Assembly (NCBI RefSeq): GCF_905147365.1
Contig: NC_056417.1
Location: 12,050,501-12,114,500, forward strand
From: Aricia agestis
Taxonomy: Eukaryota; Arthropoda; Insecta; Lepidoptera; Lycaenidae
Direction: 5' to 3'
DNA length: 64,000 nt
Of the stretch, positions 56,423 through 64,000 are shown piece after piece. Within the stretch, counting starts at the first letter, position 1. Every line of letters starts with the position of its first letter. The notes below the pieces were generated by a model. The model worked only from the letters and a program-made list of their open reading frames with translations. It made no database searches and was not told the DNA's origin. The position numbers and the translations under genes are program-made.

Positions 56423-57568
56423 TATATATATAAAAATCAATTGCTGTTCGTTAGTCTCGCTAAAACTCGAGAACGGCTGAACGGATTTATCTTATCTTGG
56501 CCAATTTTGATGAAATTTTTTGTGTGTGTTCGTGGAGATTCGAGAATGGTTTAGATTTACAGTTTGGTCTACTGGAAAATGTTTTTTCAATTAATTTCTT
56601 ATTTATAAGGAGTTGTTGATTTTGGAATGTTTTACATTAGATCCGGCGGACGGCGCTATCATCGCATTCAATATTATTCTATTTCAATTTTAGTTTGTCC
56701 TGACAGATGGTGCTACGATTAATTTGAAAAAAATTTTGTTATTCAATTCATGTGCTGATTAAAATATTAAATAAATAACACATAGGCTACAATTTTAACC
56801 GACTTTCAAAATGGGGGAGGTGTTATGTTCGTTTTCTTATATTCAACGATTACTCCGCCGTTGGTTAACCGATTTTCAAAATTTTTCTTTTGGTATATAG
56901 GGTATCATCCCAATTTGGTATTATATTCAGAAAAGTGATGATCTGATGAAGGATCCATAAGTAATCGAGGGAACTCCTCAAAACTTATAGGGAAACATAT
57001 GGTGACTTCGGTTTCGTGAGAAGTATTCTAAGCATATGCTACCAACAAGTAAGATTTTGCACCGAGATATACCTGGTATACTGTGGTTCGGAAGGTGCTG
57101 AGAGAATTCCTGATTCTTTATAGATACAAGTTTGGGAGTTTCGGCGTTGTTTTAAGAACAGAAAGCATATGCTACTATGCAAATTACATTCTTCATCATC
57201 ATCATCATCATCATCACTACCATATCATAGTCTTTTAGATCGAGACTCGAGTTTGTCAAGCGATAATTAAAAAAAATCTATATCTACCTAATATTATAAA
57301 CCTGAAGAGTATGTTTGCTTGAACGCGTCAATCTCAGAAACTACAGGTCCGATTTAAAAACTTATCTCAGTGTTAGATAGATCATTTATCGAGTAAGACT
57401 CATCATTTATCGAGAAGGTTATATTATATTATTACTCTAAGACTAATACGACAGAAGAAACTCAGGAAAATGTGGGAAAAACGGGGGAAATATTTTTTAT
57501 GGGAAAATGTACCTACGGATTCTGTAAAATTTCTAATTTACGCGGGCGAAGCCGCGCGGGACATCTAG
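56423..57568 (+). mobile_element. Helitron-like Hel-A copy with a borrowed 5' end
   Basis: Begins with the same ~78 bp as the 478-bp repeat (atcaattgctgttcgttagt), continues into Hel-A from about 56775 (aacacataggctacaatttt) and ends gcgggcgaagccgcgcggg acatctag at 57568. Confidence 0.8.
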
Positions 57569-58046
57569 TATATATATAAAAATCAATTGCTGTTCGTTAG
57601 TCTCGCTAAAACTCGAGAACGGCTGAACGGATTTATCTTATCTTGGTCTTGAATTATTCGTGGAGGTCTAGGGAAGGTTTAAAAGGTGAGAAAAATTCGA
57701 ATAATTGCCGGGAAAATCCTCAAAACAGCATTTTTCTATTTCCCATACAAACGTTTTCTAAATAAAATGGAGAGTCAATTTGTAATTTATTACCGCTGCA
57801 TAAAGTTCAAATTCGCGTGCGCGTTGGAGGACCTAATATCGCGTTCTGAAACTCAACAAAAGTGAAAGTGAATCGCGAACGCGACAAAATTGCATAGTCT
57901 CAAAATACATAGTACATAAATAAACACAATTTTAGCTAACTTCAGTTGTTACTCTGTCCGATTATTTTTTTATTTTAGCTAACTTAAGTTGTTACTCTGT
58001 CCGATTATTTTTTTAATAAGACTATATAGAAATCGAAAGATAAATC
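57569..58046 (+). repeat. 478-bp direct repeat, copy 2
   Basis: Starts at the base after the CTAG of the Hel-A copy. Same length and, by eye, same sequence as 55945-56422. Confidence 0.9.
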
Positions 58047-58446
58047 AATAATAATAAAGACAAATTAAATTATAAATAGTACCTAATATTTTTCAATACA
58101 CAATTCTGATACAATATAATATCGTATGGTAGGATAACTCAACTGTGTACTTGAAAGAAACTTAACACAGAGACACGTTTTAACTGTATAGTTCTGCTAT
58201 TGTAATACTATAAATTTAGCTAAAATCACGATTATTTGCGCGTGTACCTGATTCGGGTGGTCTCTGATGAAATTTAATTACCACAGTGCCAGATTTATAT
58301 CTATATTAATACGCGAGCGAAAAACTTTGGATCCCATTTGACGAAAAATGCGGAAACGTAGGTGATTGAAATTTTGCACAGTTAGGCGCAGCACAGACGA
58401 CAGACTATCCGTGACGCACTTTTTAGTCCGTGCAAATAGAACCTAT

Positions 58447-58515
58447 GCAATTATATTATGCAGCTGTAACGCACACGACGCGCAGCGCAGACGTGTGCGT
58501 TACTGCATAATATAA
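58447..58515. repeat. Hairpin
   Basis: attatattatgcagctgtaa...cgcacacg pairs with cgtgtgcgttactgcataatataat, loop acgcgcagcgcaga. Confidence 0.85.
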
Positions 58516-59060
58516 TCCATACTAATATTATAAATGCGAAAGTATCTCTGTCTGTCTGTCTGTCTGTCTTGCTTTCACGCCAAAACTACTGAACCGATTG
58601 CAATGAAATTTTGTATACAGTTATTCTAGAGTCTGAGAAAGGACATAGGCTACATTTTGATGTGGGAAAATATCTAATTTCCATGAAAATTTCGATGAAA
58701 ATGAATTCGCATTGCGCGTGGCCAGCGCTCATCCCGGGGGTCCTGGGTTCGAGTCCCGCAGGCGGAACAAAAAGTTTTCAATTTTCCTGGGTCTTGGATG
58801 TGTATTAAAATAAAATTTCAAAAATCTTAAACATATTTTATGTATACTTAATATTATAAAAAAATCCAGAAATATATCGATGGAATGAACATTTTAGTTC
58901 TAATACGATTCAACAGATGGCGTTTTATTTTTTACTTTATTGTAACATAGAACTAATCATACTTATTAGTTAGTATGTTTTTGTTTATAGTTTTTAATAC
59001 GTTAGAATATGATGTTTAATCCATACTTATCCATACTAATATTATAAATGCGAAAGTATC

Positions 59061-59103
<43 letters not shown>

Positions 59104-60042
59104 TGCTTTCACGCCAAAACTACTGAACCGATTGCAATGAAATTTTGTATACAGTTATTCTAGAGTCTGAGAAAGGACATAGGCTACATTTTGATGTGGG
59201 AAAATATCTTATTTCCATGAAAATTTCGATGAAAATGAATTCGCATTGCGCGTGGCCAGCGCTCATCCCGGGGGTCCTGGGTTCGAGTCCCGCAGGCGGA
59301 ACAAAAAGTTTTCAATTTTCCTGGGTCTTGGATGTGTATTAAAATAAAATTTCAAAAATCTTAAACATATTTTATGTATAATATTATAAAAAATCCAGAA
59401 ATATATCGATGGAATGAACATTTTAGTTCTAATACGATTCAACAGATGGCGTTTTATTTTTTACTTTATTGCAACATAGAACTAATCATACTTATTAGTT
59501 AGTATGTTTTTGTTTATAGTTTTTAATACGTTAGAATATGATATTTAATCCATACTAATATTATAAATGCGAAAGTATCTCTGTCTGTCTGTCTGTCTGT
59601 CTGTCTTGCTTTCACGCCAAAACTACTGAACCGATTGCAATGAAATTTTGTATACAGTTATTCTAGAGTCTGAGAAAGGACATAGGCTACATTTTGATGT
59701 GGGAAAATATCTTATTTCCATGAAAATTTCGATGAAAATGAATTCGCATTGCGCGTGGCCAGCGCTCATCCCGGGGGTCCTGGGTTCGAGTCCCGTAGGC
59801 GGAACAAAAAGTTTTCAATTTTCCTGGGTCTTGGATGTGTATTAAAATAAAATTTCAAAAATCTTAAACATATTTTATGTATAATATTATAAAAAATCCA
59901 GAAATATATCGATGGAATGAACATTTTAGTTCTAATACGATTCAACAGATGGCGTTTTATTTTTTACTTTATTGTAACATAGAACTAATCATACTTATTA
60001 GTTAGTATGTTTTTGTTTATAGTTTTTAATACGTTAGAATAT
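58516..60042 (+). repeat. Three tandem ~500-bp chimeric units
   Basis: Unit starts at about 58514, 59029 and 59548, each with tccatactaatattataaat and a (TGTC)n of different length. Each carries cttgctttcacgccaaaact and a piece of SINE-C from the B box onward (gggttcgagtcccgcaggcg, aaaaagttttcaattttcct). Units differ by few bases outside the microsatellite. The 65-codon frame shared by all three is not a gene. Confidence 0.92.
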
Positions 60043-60700
60043 TATCTATACTAATATTATAAATGCGAAAGTATCTCTGTCTGTCTGTCTCGCTTTCACG
60101 CCAAAACTACTGAACCGATAGTAATGAAATTTTGTACACAGATAGTCTAAAGCCTGAGAAAGGACATAGGCTACTTTTTAACTGGAAAAAGGGGTTGTAA
60201 GGGGGTGAAAATGCGTAAATTTGGTCAAATTAACTTAGTTCCAAAAACTTAAAACAGATGGCGCCAAGAGCCCCCTAGATCGCGCTATTGCTTGCTCATA
60301 CGTATTTCTATAAGAGGTGGTACCATATTGAGCTAGATTTTTCGATTCTTTCGATTGTTATACACGTTATTAACTAATAACTCACCTACCAACTTAGACA
60401 TCAAATTCAAAAACAACAGCGCCAAAACTACTGAACCGATTGTAATGAACATTTGTACACAGATAGTCTAAAGCTTGAGAAAGGACATAGGCTACTTTTT
60501 AACTGGAAAAAGGGGTTGTAAGGGGGTGAAAATGCGTAAATTTGGTTAAATTAACTTAGTTCCAAAAAACTCAAAACTGATGGCGCCAAGAGTCCCCTAG
60601 ATCGCGCTATTGCTTGCTCATGCGTATTTCTATAAGAGGTGGTACCATGTTGAGGTAGGTTTTACGATTCTTTCGATTGTTATACACGTTAATATTAACT
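60043..60700 (+). repeat. Related Helitron-like unit with internal tandem duplication
   Basis: Starts atctatactaatattataaa. The block from gccaaaactactgaaccgat to cgattgttatacacgtt occurs twice, offset by 320 bp (60101 and 60421). Confidence 0.85.
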
Positions 60701-60702
60701 AA

Positions 60703-61638
60703 CTAGCTGTTGCCCGCGACTTCGTCCGCGTGGACTTTAGTTTATAGCGCGCGGTGTCAACAAAATTTGTGTCAAATTTAAAAACTTTTTAAAACCCTGG
60801 TAAGTGGTACCCCTCTTAGGGCCGCGTTACACAGGAATGGCAGCGCTGAAAGTGCTCGCCTCGCCGCTGCCATTCCGGTGTAGCGCGGCCCTTAATTAAT
60901 CAAAATACCCAAAAAGAGCTGTGCAGTGTGCACATAATCTATACTAATATTATAAATGCGAAAGTATCTTTGTCTGTCTGTCTGTCTGTCTGTCAGTCTC
61001 GCTTTCACGCCAAACGCCAAAAGTATCTCTGTCTGTCTGTCTGTCTGTCAGTCTCGCTTTCACGCCAAACGCCAAAACTACCGAACCGATGGTAATGAAA
61101 TTTTGTATACAGATAGTCTAAAGCCTGAGAAAGGACATAGGCTACTTTTTTTACTGGAAAAAAGGGTTGTAAGGGGGTGAAAATGCGTAAATTTGTTCAA
61201 ATTAAGTTAGTTCCAACAATTCATAATAGATGGCGCCGTGCGTCTTCTACATCGCGCTGACGCTTGCTCAAAAGTCTTCCTATAAGACGTGGTAGCATCT
61301 TACATTTAAGTTTCGATTGTTATATCTATTCTACGGTATTAAATAACTCAGTACTTTATCTGTGCAGTGACGTAACCTTAAATCTATCAATGATAAATAG
61401 TTTATGGGTAAAGTTGTGTAATCGGAGGGCTAAATAAGCTTTAAAATTTGGCATAAAATATAAAGTTTAATATAAAAAAATGAAATACTTATTGTGTGCA
61501 CACTGCACAGCTGTATTGATTTAAGGGGTACCAGGGTTTTTTTATAAAAGCTTTTGACACCAATTTTGTTGACATCGCGCGCTATAAAGTACTATAAACT
61601 GAAGTCCACGCGGACGAAGTCGCGGGCAACAGCTAGTA
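60703..61638. mobile_element. Helitron-like 3' ends in inverted orientation
   Basis: actagctgttgcccgcgact (60703, minus) mirrors agtcgcgggcaacagctagt (ending 61638, plus), and the pairing runs inward past gtccacgcgga. A further (TGTC)n unit starts at 60938. Confidence 0.75.
60819..60891. mobile_element. Short MITE with TTA duplication
   Basis: gggccgcgttacacaggaat ... gtagcgcggccc between TTA copies (60816-60818, 60892-60894). PIF/Harbinger-like size and target. Confidence 0.75.
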
Positions 61639-61772
61639 CTAAATAAATATTTTTTTTACAAAATGTGTGGACCGCGAAGGTCATTTCATTTCTTAAAATG
61701 GACCCCGAGCCACAGAATATTTATTAGTAGTACCAACCCGAGCGAAACTAATTGGTGGCCCCTGCTCTAGAG

Positions 61773-62511
61773 GATAAACAAATCAAAAGATAAACATTAT
61801 ATTGCGTATTGTCGCCTTTGATAAAATAATTCGGTACGGGGTTCGCAAAACATTCAAATTAAACGGAAACTCCCCGAGCACGCGAACTTTGTCAATATGC
61901 GTGCAATATGCCCGTGTTTCATAATTCCATAACATTTGATAAAAGCCTTTTATTAAAACCGCGGTTCATCTTTAGCCGACTTTTCATAAGTTCGCGGTGA
62001 CACGGTCGGTTTTGAGATTTTTCATCGATATTAGAAGAAGCAACTTATTTTTTCCAGGAAACGAACACCAAGGCGCACTTTTAGTTGCTTGTCATGTTAT
62101 AAAGTCTATAGTCATTCACACAGTCACTATCTGCCTATAAATCACTTCTCTGATAGTACATAATATTATTGTAGAACCGCTACAGTGTGTCACGGGCGTC
62201 TACCATCAGGCACTGCAGCTGCTCATTTCCTGGCTCATTTCAATAAAAAAATATTTATTTAGTCATTTTCTCACAACAAAATGTCGCGCTAATTGACCGA
62301 CCATTGTTTCTTAAGAAATTAGAATTCATCCAGATAACGAATCGTGATTAAAGAAATTGAAAAACGCCCCAACGGTCATTGGAAATCAATTCGATGGCCC
62401 CGAGGGAATAAATTAAAACAAAAATGGCCGAGCGAATCGCATTATCTGTTACTTTGTGATATTTTTGAGAAATGAAAGGCTGGGGTTGGACGTCGCGACG
62501 TCAGCGGCCTT
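61773..62511. other. No gene seen
   Basis: Possibly unique DNA. 62127-62160 (tctgcctataaatcacttct) is an M3 scrap. Confidence 0.4.
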
Positions 62512-62513
62512 TA

Positions 62514-62632
62514 GGGCTCGCACATAAAACTGCGAATTCGCATCGCATCGCAAAAATCTGTAACAAATCTCATAGCTAAAAATGACATTGCGATGCGATG
62601 CGATGCGAATTCGCAGTTTTGTGTGGGAGCCC
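62514..62632. mobile_element. Palindromic MITE with TTA duplication
   Basis: gggctcgcacataaaactgc ... gcagttttgtgtgggagccc, arms ~40 bp with (gatgc)n, between TTA copies at 62511-62513 and 62633-62635. Confidence 0.85.
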
Positions 62633-62658
62633 TTAGAGCCCCTCGACACGTTGATTTA

Positions 62659-62872
62659 TAGCTTTGTCCACACTGTGCTTTTTTCTGTTCGTCAAGGGCA
62701 TGCGTTATAGCGCAGTCAACAGCGAACGTGAGGCACGCCCTCTAACCGTATCCAAAACTTCAAAAATGGCAATATTGGCGTTGCGTTCCTTGACGCATTC
62801 AATTATTGAATGCGCCAATATGAAAATTGATGACGAAAATTGAAGATGAAAGTGCACAGTGTGGACGTAGCT
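62659..62872 (+). mobile_element. MITE M1, long form
   Basis: tagctttgtccacactgtgc ... gcacagtgtggacgtagct. The left half (tcgtcaagggcatgcgttat) is shared with 42103-42336. Confidence 0.85.
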
Positions 62873-62905
62873 CATGATAGATGCCACCGTGATTTCGAAA
62901 GTATC

Positions 62906-63095
62906 TACAGGGTGTAACAAAACTAAGTAATAATAATACTTTAGGGTGTGTATGAGTCCCCCGTATTGAGCTGACTGTCAAAGTAGCAGCGCTAAAAGAG
63001 TTACTTTTTAAACTTTTGTATGGGAAAATACCTGACTAGAGCGCTAGCCCATACAAATAATAAAATATCTTTTAGCGCTGCTACTTTCACAATTT
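62906..63095. mobile_element. M2 MITE, right end lost
   Basis: tacagggtgtaacaaaacta ... ttagcgctgctactttcac; the last ~70 bp of the right arm are missing. Confidence 0.8.
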
Positions 63096-63184
63096 TTATA
63101 AATGGCAACAACATTAATTCTTTAACAAATAGACAAGATTAATATTCCAAGTCGTACTAGATGCGTTTTTTTAATACAGGTTGA

Positions 63185-63380
63185 TAGGGTGAACACCGTT
63201 ATCCTTAAAACCATCAAATGAGCCCGTCAAATGAACAATTTTTTCTATGAGAACAATGCTGGGAACTCAAAAAAAATGAAGACGGCATTTTTTTTGACTT
63301 CTCAGCATTGTTTTCATAGAAAAAGTTGTTCATTTTGACGGGCTCCTTTGATGGTTTTAAGGATAACGGTGTTTACACTA
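63185..63380. mobile_element. Palindromic MITE flanked by a ~45-bp direct repeat
   Basis: tagggtgaacaccgttatcc ... ggataacggtgtttacacta; arms ~85 bp. ctttaacaaatagacaagat...gatgcg (63119-63168) recurs at 63410-63460. Confidence 0.88.
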
Positions 63381-63460
63381 ACGTCTTGTATATATTATAG
63401 CAATAACATTTCTTTAATAAATAGACAAGATTAATATTCCAAGTCGTACTAGATGCGGTT

Positions 63461-63900
63461 TTTTTTTAAATATACTTAACATTTTATCAAACAAGGACAA
63501 AGTACATATAATTAATTTAACATTATATTGTGTGACGCTAAAAATAGACCCCAGCTCAGCATTAGCAGAGATTATTCTATATCAATTTTCCTGTTTCCTG
63601 GTCAAGCTATAATATAATTTAATCAGCATCTTTGGGGTCCCAAACTCGTTATCAAGTCATCGCTAAATATTTACGTTACCGTACTGAGAAGTTTTGTGTA
63701 AGTGCTTACGAGGTAACCCTAAACAAACTATCCCCTACTAAAATTTAATTGAAAGCAGCTCCTTTTAGGACCCCACTTCCACGTAGACTAGTTTATAGCA
63801 GTAGAAAGCGAGCTAAATTTTACAGTTTCGGACATGAAAAATGCGAAAATTTTATGCATTTTCCTCTTTTACCTTATTTTTTGTAAACCCACTTATTTAC
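63461..63900. other. No gene seen; AT-rich
   Basis: No repeat or coding region recognised. Confidence 0.4.
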
Positions 63901-64000
63901 AAAAAAATCGGCCAAATGCGAGTTGGACTCGCGCACGAAGGATTCCATACCATTATAGAGCAAAAATATTAAAAAATTGTGATTTTTGTATGGGAGCGCC
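63901..64000 (-). repeat. 'GGGTTCCGTA' repeat, cut by the window end
   Basis: aatcggccaaatgcgagttg ... aaggattccataccattata ... tgtatgggagc. It continues beyond 64000. Confidence 0.75.

Larger units (their letters stand above)
55727..61764. mobile_element. hAT element shell filled by nested Helitron-like DNA
   Basis: Left end CAGGGGTCATCAAATGGCGG and right end TGGCCCCTG, with perfect CTCTAGAG duplications at 55719-55726 and 61765-61772. Next to the left end a frame reads NFVKNNFRPQLTDKYLPDLM, like the C-terminal end of a hAT transposase. The hAT-derived DNA is only 55727-~55942 and ~61640-61764; everything between is later insertion. Confidence 0.85.

Noticed and set aside
58611..59845. Three near-identical 65-codon frames starting MYTVILESEKGHRLHFDVGK
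   Set aside because: They lie in tandem repeat units, and the C-terminal third is translated SINE-C B box and body. Conservation reflects recent duplication, not a protein.

Overview
The window looks like AT-rich nuclear DNA of an insect, most probably a moth or butterfly (Lepidoptera). The grounds are two spliced insect-type GMC oxidoreductase genes and a very dense load of repeats of the kinds seen in lepidopteran genomes: tRNA-headed SINEs, Helitron-like elements ending in a hairpin plus CTAGT, short palindromic MITEs, hAT derivatives and 5'-truncated LINEs. The species cannot be named from sequence alone.

Layout. 1-14.1 kb holds no gene I can support, only SINE, Helitron-like and MITE insertions separated by AT-rich DNA. 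14.1-17.5 kb carries GMC gene 1 (+): exons 14117-14241, 15683-15816 and 15907-17496, with the first coding exon not located. 17.9-20.45 kb is a decayed RTE-type LINE on the minus strand. 21.75-24.16 kb carries GMC gene 2 (+): exons ending 21755, then 21968-22092, 22348-22481 and 22589-24157. Its start codon appears to be split AT|G across intron 1, giving a 609-residue protein. 26.4-27.9 kb is a second LINE with an intact 427-residue reverse-transcriptase fragment and a (GAATT)n tail. 28-64 kb is gene-free and made of nested repeats. The most structured part is 55.7-61.8 kb, where hAT ends with a perfect 8-bp target duplication (CTCTAGAG) enclose about 5.7 kb of Helitron-like DNA, including two apparently identical 478-bp repeats and a triplicated ~500-bp chimeric unit.

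The two GMC genes are tandem paralogues. Their three alignable exons enter and leave in the same phases, two of them have the same length (125 and 134 nt), and key residues fall at the same residue numbers. Gene 2 keeps the catalytic-loop His (residue 543) and Asn (588). Gene 1 has Arg at 543 but keeps the FAD-binding motifs and an open frame, so it may be a catalytically altered or inactive paralogue. Substrate and pathway cannot be assigned.

I found no convincing undescribed multi-gene system. The points most worth a second look are the His-to-Arg change, the split start codon, the exons too short to show as ORFs, and the nested hAT/Helitron locus. Repeat families are given local labels (SINE-A/B/C, Hel-A/B/D, M1-M7) because no database could be searched.
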